Part shown: one piece after another, positions 17,350 through 26,968 of the stretch
Position numbering within the stretch: the stretch's first letter is position 1
Layout: each line of letters begins with the position of its first letter
Origin: Tardiphaga sp.
GTDB lineage: Bacteria > Pseudomonadota > Alphaproteobacteria > Rhizobiales > Xanthobacteraceae
Direction: 5' to 3'
Assembly: GCA_030147505.1 (NCBI GenBank)
Contig: JASBVG010000114.1
Coordinates: 1-52,459 of the forward strand
DNA length: 52,459 nucleotides
Program-made: the position numbers and the translations under genes
The notes under the pieces: generated by a model
What the model saw: the letters and a program-made list of their open reading frames with translations, nothing else
The model's database searches: none
Told to the model about the DNA's origin: nothing

Positions 17350-18177
17350 ATGCAAACGGCGCTACGCCGCTTCGCCTGGCGCCTTGGACGCCATATCTAC
17401 TGCTTCGCGCGGGGCGAACCGCGCGGCGGCGACATCCACAAAGATGGCGAAGCCACCGTCCAGAAGTGCGTCATCGACGCAATCCCGGCAACCGACACCC
17501 TCAACATCTTCGACATTGGAGCCAATGTCGGTGACTGGTCGAAGGCCCTGTTCGATCAGATCGGCGGCGAACCAGCCAGACGCGTCCATCTTCATGCCTT
17601 CGAGCCGGTCGATGGAACGCGTAGCAGGCTGAAAGCGAACCTCTCCCGATATGCCGGACGGTTCGACGTCAATCTGCACGCGCCGGCAATCTCCGACAAA
17701 ACGGGCATCGCGCGGATGCACATCGTCGAGGATGGCTCCGGTCAAAACTCGATCCATGATCTGGCTCTCGGCACGGACAAGACGATCGAGATCGATACGA
17801 TCACCCTCAGCGAAATCTTCGACCGCCTTGGCGTGGCGCGGTCTCAACTGGTCAAGGTCGATGCCGAAGGGCATGACGTGGCGATCATCCGTGGCGCGCG
17901 GGATCTCCTCCGATCCGGGCGGATCGATGTGCTACAGTTCGAATATAACCACGCCTGGGTCTTCTCGCGGAGCTTCCTCAAGGACGTCTTCGATCTGTGC
18001 GAAGCCCTTCCCTATCACATCGCTAGGGTCGGCAAGGCTTCTATCGAGGTCTTTGACCATTGGCACCCCGAACTCGAGCGGTTCTTCAACGCCAATTACC
18101 TGCTGATTCGGGAGCCCGCTCTCGCGTGGTTCGATCACCATCGGGGCACGTTCGACGTCAGCAACACCTATGCGTGA
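17350..18177 (+). CDS. FkbM family SAM-dependent methyltransferase
   Basis: A 275-residue protein starting at ATG 17350; AAAGGA lies about ten bases upstream, and the TTG immediately before is not needed. Motif I is IFDIGANVGDWS, the acidic loop is HAFEPVDGTRSRL, and the family C-terminal motif is LVKVDAEGHDVAII. It probably methylates a sugar hydroxyl. Its TGA overlaps a GTG that may start the flippase gene, so the two are likely coupled. Confidence 0.85.
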   Translation: MQTALRRFAWRLGRHIYCFARGEPRGGDIHKDGEATVQKCVIDAIPATDTLNIFDIGANVGDWSKALFDQIGGEPARRVHLHAFEPVDGTRSRLKANLSRYAGRFDVNLHAPAISDKTGIARMHIVEDGSGQNSIHDLALGTDKTIEIDTITLSEIFDRLGVARSQLVKVDAEGHDVAIIRGARDLLRSGRIDVLQFEYNHAWVFSRSFLKDVFDLCEALPYHIARVGKASIEVFDHWHPELERFFNANYLLIREPALAWFDHHRGTFDVSNTYA

Positions 18178-19778
18178 AGCTGTGCCCCTCGGCTGGCGCC
18201 ATGTTTCTCGTCGTCCGACGACAAGACCGTGAACTCATGCTGCGGCGTCTGACCAGCAATTTCGCGGCGCAAATCGCATCGCTCGCCGCCACTTTCGCCG
18301 AGCGGATCGTACTGGTCGGCATCGTCGTGCGCGCGTGGGGCACCCCGGTCTATGCGGACTGGGTGCTGCTGCTTGCCGCGACGGGGATGCTGGCCATGGC
18401 CGAGCTTGGGCTCGGCATATATTTCGGCAACAGCTGGCAGAATGCCGATGCGACGGGGGACAAGCAGCGCTTCCACCGTCTCGTCGGTCTATCGCTCTAT
18501 TGCTACGGGATCGTCGCACTGCTGATGACGGCGGGGATCGCCGGGTTCATCCTGCTGGGCCACGGGATGGAGAAGATAACCTACCATTCGCTCGCGCCGC
18601 AAACGTCGGTGGCGACCTTCGCGCTGCTGAGCGCGGCGCAGATAACCACCATCATGCGGGGAAGCATTTCCCAGATCTACCGCGGCCGCGGCCAGTTCGC
18701 CCGCGGCACGCTGTTCGCCGTGGTGGCGCAGGTTTCCTATGTCGCGGTGGCCAGTGTCCTGGTGCTGGTGGGCGCGACGGTGCCGGTCGTCGCGTCGATC
18801 TACCTGGGCAGCAGTATCGCCATCGGCATCTTGATGCTGCTCGATCTGCGCAGGCTTTATCCGGATATCGTCTTTCGCCCCATCAGGCCAACGGGCGGCG
18901 AGTTCCGCGAGATTCTGGCATTCGCCAAGTGGAACCTCATATTGATGGCGATGCCGGTTGCCATATTGAACGGCCCCGTGTTGCTGCTCGGCGCCATCGG
19001 CGTCGGCAGCGCGGGATTGGCCGGCTTCGCCCTCATGCGCACGATGTCGAACTATATGCGCACCCTGAGCAGCATGTTGTCGCTTTCCACCACGGTTGAG
19101 ATCGTGCCGCTGCTCCACAGGGGGGAGAATGAGCGGGCAATCAAGCTGCTTCTGATATCGGGGCGCACGATTTCCGCCTTTTCGGGAGCGATCTGTGCCG
19201 CGCTGCTACTCCTTGGCCGCGATCTAGTCGGCCGCTGGTCGGGTCAGGCCGATCTCTTCGATACCGGCCTGATGTTCTGCCTGGCGGCCGGCGCGGTCCT
19301 TTCCGCGATCGCCGCGCCGATCTTCTCATTGTTCATGCTGAGCAACCAGCCGCGCCCGGCAGCCATATCTGGCCTATTCCAGCTGGTGGCAGTCCTGATC
19401 CTGACCGTGCTTCTTTCGCCTCTACAGGGCACGCTGGGCGCCGCAACCGGACTACTGGGCGGGGAATTGATCGCATCCTGCCTGATCCTGCCTCTGGCCG
19501 CTCGGCGCGCCTTCGGCATCAAACCCTGGCATTATCTCGGCCTATGCCTGCTGATCGCTACCGTCGCTGGGCTATGGAGTGGCATGGTCATCGTCACCCT
19601 CCGGGCGCTCCTGACCTCGGCGACCCCGTTCGCCTTTCTGGCCGAATGGACCGCCTTCGCCCTGTTCGCGCTCTTCCCAGCCCTGTGGTGGAGCGTGCCC
19701 GAAGGACAACGCCGGCATCTCTTTCGCATTTTCATCGACCGGGCGAACCTCTATCTGGGGCGCGGCGCGTCGAGATGA
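18174..19778 (+). CDS. Polysaccharide flippase (Wzx-like, MATE/MOP superfamily)
   Basis: A protein of about 534 residues with twelve or more hydrophobic segments spread evenly, as in the polysaccharide transporters that flip undecaprenyl-linked repeat units across the inner membrane. Recognisable parts are TSNFAAQIASLAATFAERIVL near the start and the conserved EFREILAFAKWNLILMAMP region at mid-protein. The start is uncertain: GTG 18174 overlaps the upstream stop, while ATG 18201 and ATG 18237 give shorter, more family-like N-termini; none has a good ribosome binding site. It fits with the Wzy-like protein at 13415 in a Wzx/Wzy pathway. Confidence 0.8.
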   Translation: MKLCPSAGAMFLVVRRQDRELMLRRLTSNFAAQIASLAATFAERIVLVGIVVRAWGTPVYADWVLLLAATGMLAMAELGLGIYFGNSWQNADATGDKQRFHRLVGLSLYCYGIVALLMTAGIAGFILLGHGMEKITYHSLAPQTSVATFALLSAAQITTIMRGSISQIYRGRGQFARGTLFAVVAQVSYVAVASVLVLVGATVPVVASIYLGSSIAIGILMLLDLRRLYPDIVFRPIRPTGGEFREILAFAKWNLILMAMPVAILNGPVLLLGAIGVGSAGLAGFALMRTMSNYMRTLSSMLSLSTTVEIVPLLHRGENERAIKLLLISGRTISAFSGAICAALLLLGRDLVGRWSGQADLFDTGLMFCLAAGAVLSAIAAPIFSLFMLSNQPRPAAISGLFQLVAVLILTVLLSPLQGTLGAATGLLGGELIASCLILPLAARRAFGIKPWHYLGLCLLIATVAGLWSGMVIVTLRALLTSATPFAFLAEWTAFALFALFPALWWSVPEGQRRHLFRIFIDRANLYLGRGASR

Positions 19779-19830
19779 GCGATCATCGCCGCCGCTCGCC
19801 AGGGGAAGCCGCGCAGGCCATGGGAACGAG

Positions 19831-21951
19831 ATGAAGCAAATCCTGCAGAACCTCAGAAACGGCGCGACCACGATCGCCGATGTTCCCGCGCCCGGGGTCA
19901 CGCGGGGCCAGCTGCTCATCCACAGCACGGCCTCGCTGATCTCCGCCGGCACGGAGCGGATGCTGCTCGATTTCGGCAAGGCGAACTGGATCCAGAAGGC
20001 GCGCCAGCAGCCCGACAAGGTCCGCGAGGTCATCGCCAAGGCGCGGACCGACGGTATCGCCGCCACCTATGAGGCGGTGCGGAGCAAGCTCGATCAGCCG
20101 CTGGCGCTGGGCTATTGCAATGTCGGGCGGGTCGCCGCTATCGGCGACGGGGTTTCGGGCTTCGCGGCCGGCGATCGCATCGCCAGCAACGGCAAGCATG
20201 CCGAAGTCGTCTCGGTGCCGCAGAATCTGTGCGCCAGAATTCCCGACGGCGTCAGCGACGAGGCCGCCGCCTTTACCGTGATCGGCGCGATCGGCCTGCA
20301 GGGCATCCGTCTCGCCGATCCCAAGCTGGGCGAGTGCGTCGCGGTGATCGGTCTCGGCCTGATCGGCCTGCTGACCGTGCAGATGCTCCGGGCACAAGGC
20401 TGCCGCGTCCTCGGCATCGACGTGCAGCCGTCGCGGCTGGCGCTCGCCCGGCGGTTCGGTGCCGAGACCGTCGACCTGTCGGCGGGTGAGGATGCGCTGG
20501 CGCGGGCCCAGGCCTTCTCGCGCGGCACGGGGCTGGACGCGGTGCTGATCGCCGCATCGACTAAAAGCGACGATCCGGCATCGCTGGCCGCCGGCATGTG
20601 CCGCAAGCGCGGGCGGATCGTGATGATCGGTTCGGTGGGGCTCGGCCTCAGCCGGGCCGATTTCTACGAGAAGGAACTGACCTTCCAGGTCAGCTGCTCC
20701 TATGGCCCGGGGCGCTACGACCCCGCCTATGAGGAGGGCGGACAGGACTATCCGATCGCCTTCGTCCGCTGGACCGAACAGCGCAATTTCGAGGCGGTGC
20801 TCGACCTGCTCGACAGCGGCGCAATCGACGTCGAGCCGCTGATCTCGCATCGCTTCGACCTGGAAAAGGCCGAGGACGCCTTCGCGCTGCTGACCTCGAA
20901 CGAACCTTCGCTCGGCATCGTCATCGCCTATCCGGGTGCACCCGCCGACGACCGGCTGGAACGATCGAGCGTTGCGCTGGGACGGGCCCCGCCCGCCAGC
21001 AACGCAAGCGTCACTTTCCTGGGCGCGGGAAACTACGCCGGACGCGTCCTAATCCCGGCCTTCAAGCAGGCGGGCGCCCAGCTCCGGACAATCGTCTCGG
21101 CGGGTGGCGTCAGCGCGGCCCATTTCGGCAGGAAGCACGGCTTCGCCGAAGCCAGCACCGACGGCATGGCGGCGCTGGCCGACAGTGTGGTGGACAGCGT
21201 GGTGATCGCCACGCGGCACGACGCACATGCCGGGCAGGTCCTCTCCGCCCTCGCCGCCGGCAAGCATGTCTTCTGCGAAAAGCCGCTCTGCCTGACCCTG
21301 GCCGAACTGGGCGAGATCGAGCGCGCCGCCCGCGCCCGGCCCGGTCAGCTGCTGATGGTGGGCTTCAACCGCCGTTTCGCCCCGCTTGTCGTGAAGGCGA
21401 AGGCGCTGCTCGCCGCGTCGATCGAACCCAAGGCCTTCGTCATGACCGTGAACGCGGGCCATATCCCCGCCAGCCACTGGACGCAGGACCGGGCGGTGGG
21501 CGGCGGACGGATCGTGGGCGAGGCCTGCCATTTCATCGATCTGCTGCGCCATCTCGCCGCCGCCCCGGTCGTCGGCTGGGCGGCTACCCCACTGCGCGCG
21601 GTCGGCGCCGGAACCGGCACGCCGGATAGCGCGACGATCACCCTCGCCTTCGAGGATGGATCGATCGGCACGATCCATTATCTCGCCAATGGCCATAAGG
21701 GCCTGGCGAAGGAGCGGCTGGAGATATTCTGCGGCGGCCGCGTCTTCCAGCTCGACAATTTCCGGACGTTACGCGGCTGGGGCTGGCGATCCTCGCGGCT
21801 GGGCGGCGGCCGGCAGGACAAGGGGCAAGCCGCCTGTGCGCAGGCCTTCGTCGACGCCATCCGCGAGGGGCACCCCTGCCCCATCCCGCTCGACGAGCTA
21901 ATCGAGGTCAGCGCGATCTCGATCGAGGCGGCGGCGGCCATCGAAGGATGA
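19831..21951 (+). CDS. Bi-domain dehydrogenase/oxidoreductase fusion
   Basis: A 706-residue fusion. Residues 1-370 resemble a medium-chain zinc-type alcohol dehydrogenase (LGYCNVGRV, FAAGDRIAS, nucleotide loop VAVIGLGLIGLLTVQ). Residues 390-706 resemble a Gfo/Idh/MocA oxidoreductase (VTFLGAGNYAGRVLIP loop, HVFCEKPLCLTLAEL with the catalytic Lys-Pro, GEACHFIDLLRHL). Such fusions are regularly found beside heparinase-like proteins and WbuB-like transferases in surface polysaccharide loci, as here, but the reaction is unproven; oxidation/reduction of a nucleotide sugar is the usual inference. ATG 19831 follows GGGA at six bases. Confidence 0.88.
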   Translation: MKQILQNLRNGATTIADVPAPGVTRGQLLIHSTASLISAGTERMLLDFGKANWIQKARQQPDKVREVIAKARTDGIAATYEAVRSKLDQPLALGYCNVGRVAAIGDGVSGFAAGDRIASNGKHAEVVSVPQNLCARIPDGVSDEAAAFTVIGAIGLQGIRLADPKLGECVAVIGLGLIGLLTVQMLRAQGCRVLGIDVQPSRLALARRFGAETVDLSAGEDALARAQAFSRGTGLDAVLIAASTKSDDPASLAAGMCRKRGRIVMIGSVGLGLSRADFYEKELTFQVSCSYGPGRYDPAYEEGGQDYPIAFVRWTEQRNFEAVLDLLDSGAIDVEPLISHRFDLEKAEDAFALLTSNEPSLGIVIAYPGAPADDRLERSSVALGRAPPASNASVTFLGAGNYAGRVLIPAFKQAGAQLRTIVSAGGVSAAHFGRKHGFAEASTDGMAALADSVVDSVVIATRHDAHAGQVLSALAAGKHVFCEKPLCLTLAELGEIERAARARPGQLLMVGFNRRFAPLVVKAKALLAASIEPKAFVMTVNAGHIPASHWTQDRAVGGGRIVGEACHFIDLLRHLAAAPVVGWAATPLRAVGAGTGTPDSATITLAFEDGSIGTIHYLANGHKGLAKERLEIFCGGRVFQLDNFRTLRGWGWRSSRLGGGRQDKGQAACAQAFVDAIREGHPCPIPLDELIEVSAISIEAAAAIEG

Positions 21952-21979
21952 GCATCGCGCCGGCGCCGGCCGACGGGCA

Positions 21980-23632
21980 ATGACCATGCCGGGGGGGATC
22001 GCGGCGGTCGTGCGGCTTTGGGAAACGGTTCGCCATCTGCGCGCCGAACAGTGGATCGGCCGCGCACGGATGCGCCTTACCCGGCCAGGCATCGACCCCC
22101 GCCCCGCCCCCGCCCGGCGCCCGCTGGCCGGCCCCTGGGCCCCGCCGGCCGAGCGCGCGCCCGGCCTGGTCGCCCCCACCCGCTTCCGCTTCCTAAACGA
22201 AGAGGCCGATCTGGCCGAGGCAGGCTGGGACGATCCCGGCCGCGCCAAGCTGTGGCGCTATCACCAGCATTATTTCGACGATCTCGTCGCGGAGGGCGCG
22301 GCGGGGCGCAGCGCGTGGCACCACGCGCTGATCGCCGCCTGGCATGAGCAGGTTCCGCTGGGATGGGGCAGCGGCTGGGAGCCCTACCCCCTGTCGCTGC
22401 GCATCGTGAACTTGATCAAATGGATTTTGGCGGGCAACGAACCCGATCCGGCGACGCTGGACAGCCTCGCGGTGCAGGCGCGTTTCTTGCGCGGGCGCCT
22501 CGAATATCACCTGCTCGGCAACCATCTGTTCGCCAACGCCAAGGCGCTGTTCTTCGCCGGCCAGTTCTTTGACGGCAAAGAGGCCGATGGCTGGCTGGAC
22601 GTCGCCTGCGCGATCCTGAAGCGCGAGACCGCCGAGCAGATATTGCCCGATGGCGGCCAGTTCGAGCTCAGTCCGATGTACCATGCCCTCGCTCTGGAAG
22701 ACCTGCTAGACCTAATCAACGTCGCGGCCGCCTATGGCGCCGGGCGCCATCCCGATCTCGCGCCGCTCGCCGAGCTATGGCGCGATCGGGCGACGGCGAT
22801 GTTCCACTGGCTGGCGGCGATGTCGCATCCCGATGGCGATCCCGCCTTCTTCAACGACACCGCGCTCGGCATGACCGCCACCGCCACCGCGCTGCGGGTC
22901 TATGCCGACCGGCTCGACCTGGCCCCAACGGTGGCCCCCGATCCGTTCACCTGGCTACGGCATAGCGGCTATGCGCGGCTGGAAGCGGGCGACGCGGTGC
23001 TGATATGCGACATGGCGCGCATCGGCCCGGATTATCTGCCGGGCCATGCCCATGCCGATACGCTGAGCTTCGAACTGTCGATCCACGGCCGGCGCCTGTT
23101 CGTCAATTCTGGCACGTCCGAATATGGCCTGGGGGCCGAGCGGCTGCGCCAGCGCGGCACCGCCGCGCACAACAGCGTCATCGTCGCCGGTCGCGATTCC
23201 TCCGATGTCTGGAGCGGGTTTCGCGTTGGGCTGCGGGCGCGGCCGATCGGTGCGACGGCCGGCCGCGCAGGCGACATGCTCCACGCCGAATGCAGCCATG
23301 ACGGCTATCGGCGGCTCGCCGGACGCCCGCTCCACCATCGCCGCTGGGAACTGCGCCCAGGCGTGTTGCGGATTGCGGATCGGCTGGAAGGCGGGCAACA
23401 CCCGGCAATCGCGCGCTATCACCTCCACCCCGACATCACCGCGCAGCCCGACACGGCGCGGAGCGGCCGCTTCACCCTCCCCGGCCGGCGGGTCGTCCGC
23501 TGGACCGCATCGGCGGACGCCGCCCTGGAGCCGTCGACCTGGCACCCGGGCTTCGGGATCAGCCGGGACACGCTCTGCATAGCGCTGCCGCTAGAAGCTG
23601 GCCGGGCGGCCCTCCAGCTGGAATGGAGCTAG
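21980..23632 (+). CDS. Heparinase II/III family protein
   Basis: A 550-residue protein. An N-terminal alpha/alpha-toroid-like part includes LWRYHQHYFDDL, YPLSLRIVNLIKWI, EYHLLGNHLFANAKAL and FELSPMYHALALEDLLD. The C-terminal beta-sandwich part has the family signature LPGHAHADTLSFEL followed by FVNSGTSEYG and RGTAAHNSV. The family holds uronate-specific polysaccharide lyases; cluster-embedded members such as this one lack an obvious signal peptide, so it may act on cytoplasmic lipid-linked glycan or be non-catalytic. It sits between the fused dehydrogenase and the WbuB-like transferase, a recurrent trio. Confidence 0.87.
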   Translation: MTMPGGIAAVVRLWETVRHLRAEQWIGRARMRLTRPGIDPRPAPARRPLAGPWAPPAERAPGLVAPTRFRFLNEEADLAEAGWDDPGRAKLWRYHQHYFDDLVAEGAAGRSAWHHALIAAWHEQVPLGWGSGWEPYPLSLRIVNLIKWILAGNEPDPATLDSLAVQARFLRGRLEYHLLGNHLFANAKALFFAGQFFDGKEADGWLDVACAILKRETAEQILPDGGQFELSPMYHALALEDLLDLINVAAAYGAGRHPDLAPLAELWRDRATAMFHWLAAMSHPDGDPAFFNDTALGMTATATALRVYADRLDLAPTVAPDPFTWLRHSGYARLEAGDAVLICDMARIGPDYLPGHAHADTLSFELSIHGRRLFVNSGTSEYGLGAERLRQRGTAAHNSVIVAGRDSSDVWSGFRVGLRARPIGATAGRAGDMLHAECSHDGYRRLAGRPLHHRRWELRPGVLRIADRLEGGQHPAIARYHLHPDITAQPDTARSGRFTLPGRRVVRWTASADAALEPSTWHPGFGISRDTLCIALPLEAGRAALQLEWS

Positions 23633-23641
23633 CCTTCCGAG

Positions 23642-24871
23642 ATGCACATCCTGTTTCTCACCGACAATTTCCCGCCCGAGGTTAACGCCCCAGCTAGCCG
23701 CACCTATGAGCATGCCCGCGAGTGGGTGAAGGCCGGCGCGCGGGTAACGGTGATCACCTGCGCGCCCAATTTCCCCGCCGGCCGCGTCTTTCCGGGGTAC
23801 AGGAACAGGCCCTGGCAGACCGAGACAGTCGACGGCATCCGAGTGATCCGGGTCTGGTCCTACATCACCGCCAATGAGGGCTTCTATAAGCGCACGCTCG
23901 ACTATGTCAGCTTCGCGGCATCGGCGACGATCGCGTCGCTGTTCGTGCGGAAACCCGATGTGATCGTCGGCACATCACCGCAATTCTTCACTGCGATGGC
24001 GGGCTATGCCGCGGGCCTGCTCAGGCGGCGGCCCTTCCTGTTCGAGCTACGCGACATCTGGCCCGCCTCGATCAAGGCGGTGGGAGCGCTGAAGGACGGG
24101 CGGCTGCTGCGCCTGCTCGAGGCGATCGAGATGTTCCTCTATCGCCGCGCCCGCACCATCGTCGCGGTGACCGAGGCGTTCAGGGCCGAACTGATCGAAC
24201 GCGGCATCGATGCGGGCAAGATCGAAGTCGTGACCAACGGCGCCGATCTTTCCCGCTTCAAGCCGCAGCCCCGGCCTGAGGCGCTAGCCGCCCGGCTGGG
24301 GCTGACCGGCCAATTCGTCGCCGGCTATGTCGGCACCCATGGCATGGCGCATGGCCTGGACACGCTGCTGGATGCGGCGGCGCTGCTCCGGAAGCGCGGC
24401 GATGCGAATGACATCCGTATCCTGCTGCTGGGCCACGGCGCGCGAAAGGCGGCGTTGGTCGAACGGGCGCAGCAGATGGAGCTTGACAACGTCCTGTTCG
24501 TCGACAGCGTGCCGAAGGAGGAGGTCGCCGGCTATTGGGCGCTGCTTGACGTCTCGATCATCCATCTCCGCCGCGATCCGCTGTTCCTCACGGTCATTCC
24601 GTCCAAGCTGTTCGAATGCATGGCGATGGGCCTTCCCGTCCTGCACGGCGTGGAAGGGGAGTCGGCCGAGATCGTCCGGCGCGATGGCTGCGGCGAGACT
24701 TTCACGCCCGAGGATGCGATGGCTCTTGCCGATAAGCTCATCGGGCTCGCCCGGGACGGCGGGCGGGTTGAGCGCTATCGCGACCGAGCGCTGGCGGCCG
24801 CACCCCAATATGACCGGACGTTGAAAGCGACGGACATGCTTTCGATCCTGCGCCGCACCGCCGGCGGTTGA
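23642..24871 (+). CDS. Glycosyltransferase family 4, WbuB-like
   Basis: A 409-residue GT-B enzyme beginning MHILFLTDNFPPEVNAPA, with VITCAPNFPAGRVFPGY, ELRDIWPASIKAVGAL and AVTEAFRAELIERG in the N-terminal domain and GYVGTHGMAHGLDTLLDAA, IPSKLFECMAMGLPV in the donor domain. These strings are typical of WbuB, which transfers FucNAc-type sugars in O-antigen assembly. That donor specificity is inferred only. It is the last gene of the forward operon and converges with the reverse secretion operon, leaving a ten-base gap without a visible terminator. Confidence 0.87.
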   Translation: MHILFLTDNFPPEVNAPASRTYEHAREWVKAGARVTVITCAPNFPAGRVFPGYRNRPWQTETVDGIRVIRVWSYITANEGFYKRTLDYVSFAASATIASLFVRKPDVIVGTSPQFFTAMAGYAAGLLRRRPFLFELRDIWPASIKAVGALKDGRLLRLLEAIEMFLYRRARTIVAVTEAFRAELIERGIDAGKIEVVTNGADLSRFKPQPRPEALAARLGLTGQFVAGYVGTHGMAHGLDTLLDAAALLRKRGDANDIRILLLGHGARKAALVERAQQMELDNVLFVDSVPKEEVAGYWALLDVSIIHLRRDPLFLTVIPSKLFECMAMGLPVLHGVEGESAEIVRRDGCGETFTPEDAMALADKLIGLARDGGRVERYRDRALAAAPQYDRTLKATDMLSILRRTAGG

Positions 24872-24881
24872 ACCGATCCGG

Positions 24882-26267
24882 CTAGCCGTCCTGCTCGGTC
24901 GACCAGCTCTGGGCGACGCCGAGACCGAGGATCGCGGCGTAGAGCGCCGCCACGGCCGGAATTTGCAGGCTGAAGTCGACCAGGGCATGCAGCCCCACCA
25001 GCACCGAGGCCGCGACCGCGACGATCGGATAGATCACATCCCGGCGGCGACGGAAAATGCCCACCAGACAAAGCCCAACGCACCAGAGCACCGCGAAGAC
25101 CAGCTGCGCCGCGGCCGGTATGCCGATTTCAGCGGCGAGTTCGAGATAGGTGTTGTGCGCTTCCAGGAACACGCTGGCCCCCGGCAGACGCATATCGCGG
25201 AACATCATGAAGGCTTGCGAAAAGCTGCCATAGCCGCTGCCGGTATAGGGGGCGCTGGCGATCTGCTCGACGACGATGTCGAACAGCGGCAGGCGGCTGA
25301 TGTCGCTTGTCTCACCCATGCGCTCCAGCGTCACCTCGCCCGACACGCGGAGCAGGAAATAGCCCGCCGCCAACAGAACGGCCGCCAGCGCATAATAGCG
25401 CCGCACCATTCCCGATACGCTCATCAGCACCAGCATCGCGGTGACACCCAGCGCCGTGGCCGCCGCGCCCATGCGCGAATGGGTCTGCAGCACCGCCATC
25501 GCCATCACCAGCGCGGCAAGGAAATACGCGATCGGCCGGCCGGACAGGCATTCCAGGGTGCGCGAAAGGAGCTTCTGGCTCCGATCCGAATAGCGCCACG
25601 CCGCACGGAACGCGGCCACGCCCAGCGCCGCCGCGCAGATCAGGCCAAGGCCGCCGAAGGTGGCATAATGGTTGCGGTTGACGAAGGTGGAGGTGAGGTC
25701 GCCCTGTTCCGTCCACCGATCATACCAGAGCAGATGGCTGTTGCCGGCGAAAAGGTTGATCAGGCCGTAAAGCGCCAGCGCCAAGCCGGTCCAGCTGATC
25801 CAGCCCAGCAGCAGCTCGGCCCGCCGCCGGTCGCGCGCATATTGCAGCACCAGCCAGAAGATCGACGCATAAGAGAGCAATCGCATCAGCGCCACGAGCG
25901 AGGCGTCGACGGAAAGGACGATCCGTCCAGGCAAGGGACGCCCCAGTTGCTCGGAAGCCAGCTGCCACAGCGGATGCGGAGTTCCGAAGCCCGCTACGAT
26001 CGACAGCAATATCCAGGCCAGCAGCAGGCCTCCGATAACGGCCGGCACTATGAAAGCCGGACGCCAAACCAGCGACCGCCGCCCGATGGCGATCGCAACC
26101 GCCCATCCCGCCAGCAGGATCGCGATCCACAACCCCATCAGGCTCCATGACCAAGGCCGGTTCGCACCGAGGGGGACAGGCAGCAGCGCGAGCAGGAGCA
26201 GCAAGGCCGCCCACACCGGGGTCAGCGACCGCTTTTCGCGCGATGGCGTCCGTCCGGCATCCGTCAC
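24882..26267 (-). CDS. O-antigen ligase/polymerase family membrane protein
   Basis: A 461-residue protein with about twelve hydrophobic segments and a long periplasmic-type loop. Conserved parts are FVNRNHYATFGGLGL at mid-protein, THSRMGAAA in the following helix, and GSGYGSFSQAFM with EAHNTYLELAAEIG, which match the Wzy_C/O-antigen ligase superfamily (WaaL, PglL and exopolysaccharide polymerases). Because it is coupled to the tyrosine kinase operon it is more likely the exopolysaccharide polymerase than a lipid A ligase. The window thus has two polymerase-like proteins (see 13415). Its ATG overlaps the previous gene's stop by four bases. Confidence 0.82.
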   Translation of the reverse strand: MTDAGRTPSREKRSLTPVWAALLLLLALLPVPLGANRPWSWSLMGLWIAILLAGWAVAIAIGRRSLVWRPAFIVPAVIGGLLLAWILLSIVAGFGTPHPLWQLASEQLGRPLPGRIVLSVDASLVALMRLLSYASIFWLVLQYARDRRRAELLLGWISWTGLALALYGLINLFAGNSHLLWYDRWTEQGDLTSTFVNRNHYATFGGLGLICAAALGVAAFRAAWRYSDRSQKLLSRTLECLSGRPIAYFLAALVMAMAVLQTHSRMGAAATALGVTAMLVLMSVSGMVRRYYALAAVLLAAGYFLLRVSGEVTLERMGETSDISRLPLFDIVVEQIASAPYTGSGYGSFSQAFMMFRDMRLPGASVFLEAHNTYLELAAEIGIPAAAQLVFAVLWCVGLCLVGIFRRRRDVIYPIVAVAASVLVGLHALVDFSLQIPAVAALYAAILGLGVAQSWSTEQDG

Positions 26268-26968
26268 TTGCTGGCCCTCGCGTACGCCTGCTGCTTGCGA
26301 TATTCGATCAGCTGCTCGAGATAGGCCTTGTAGAGCGTATAGTCGGTGCTCAACAGGCGCTGGGTCCGCCCTTCCGGCCCGCCCCCGGCAGCGAAGGCCG
26401 CCAGCGCCATGGGCTCGGACGAAGCCGCGATCCGGACCTGCTCCTCGAAATAGGTGTCGAGCTGCCGATCGGACCTCCGCTGCATCAACGCGTATAGAAT
26501 CCTGAGCCGCGGAGCGGTCAGCCCCGGGACGAAGCGTCCAAACATGAGCGAAGTCTCGAGCGACCTCCGCGCGCCGTCATAATCTTTCCGAGCTAGCTGT
26601 AACCCCGCCCGGCGCGCCCAGTTGTAGGGGGATGCCGGAGATGCCATCAGCGCCTGATCGACGAGTTCCGGCAGCGGCATCCCGTCCAGCGCAGCGCGGC
26701 GCTCGGCCTCAGTCAACCGACCGGCGGCCAGGGCGGCATCGCTGTAATAGCGACCCGGTTCGAAAATCTGTCCGGCCCGATGGGAAGCCTGCGCGGCGAG
26801 TCCGATCTGCGCCGCCGTCGCCTCCTGCCCCGCGCGCAGACCTTCGATGGTCCCCCCAGCCGGCAGGGCGACCCACGCGGCGGCGAACGACCTGATCGAA
26901 ATATAAGCGATCAACAGCGCGACGGCGGCGGCGATCGCCGCCGGGAGGAACCTAAGCCTGATTGCCAT
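26264..26968 (-). CDS. Membrane-anchored helical-repeat protein of unknown function
   Basis: A 234-residue protein. The start at ATG 26968 lies inside the last codons of the kinase gene (17-base overlap) and places one transmembrane segment at the N-terminus (LPAAIAAAVALLIAYISI). The rest is helical, with a stretch resembling tetratricopeptide units (YNWARRAGLQLARKDYDGARRSLETSL) and an end rich in basic and Gln residues. Position between the kinase and the polymerase suggests a periplasmic accessory of the export or polymerisation complex. No named family is recognised. Confidence 0.75.
   Translation of the reverse strand: MAIRLRFLPAAIAAAVALLIAYISIRSFAAAWVALPAGGTIEGLRAGQEATAAQIGLAAQASHRAGQIFEPGRYYSDAALAAGRLTEAERRAALDGMPLPELVDQALMASPASPYNWARRAGLQLARKDYDGARRSLETSLMFGRFVPGLTAPRLRILYALMQRRSDRQLDTYFEEQVRIAASSEPMALAAFAAGGGPEGRTQRLLSTDYTLYKAYLEQLIEYRKQQAYARASK

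Noticed and set aside
24963..26150. Forward open frame of 395 codons, rich in Gln, Arg and His
   Set aside because: Antisense to the O-antigen ligase family protein, which has proper membrane topology.
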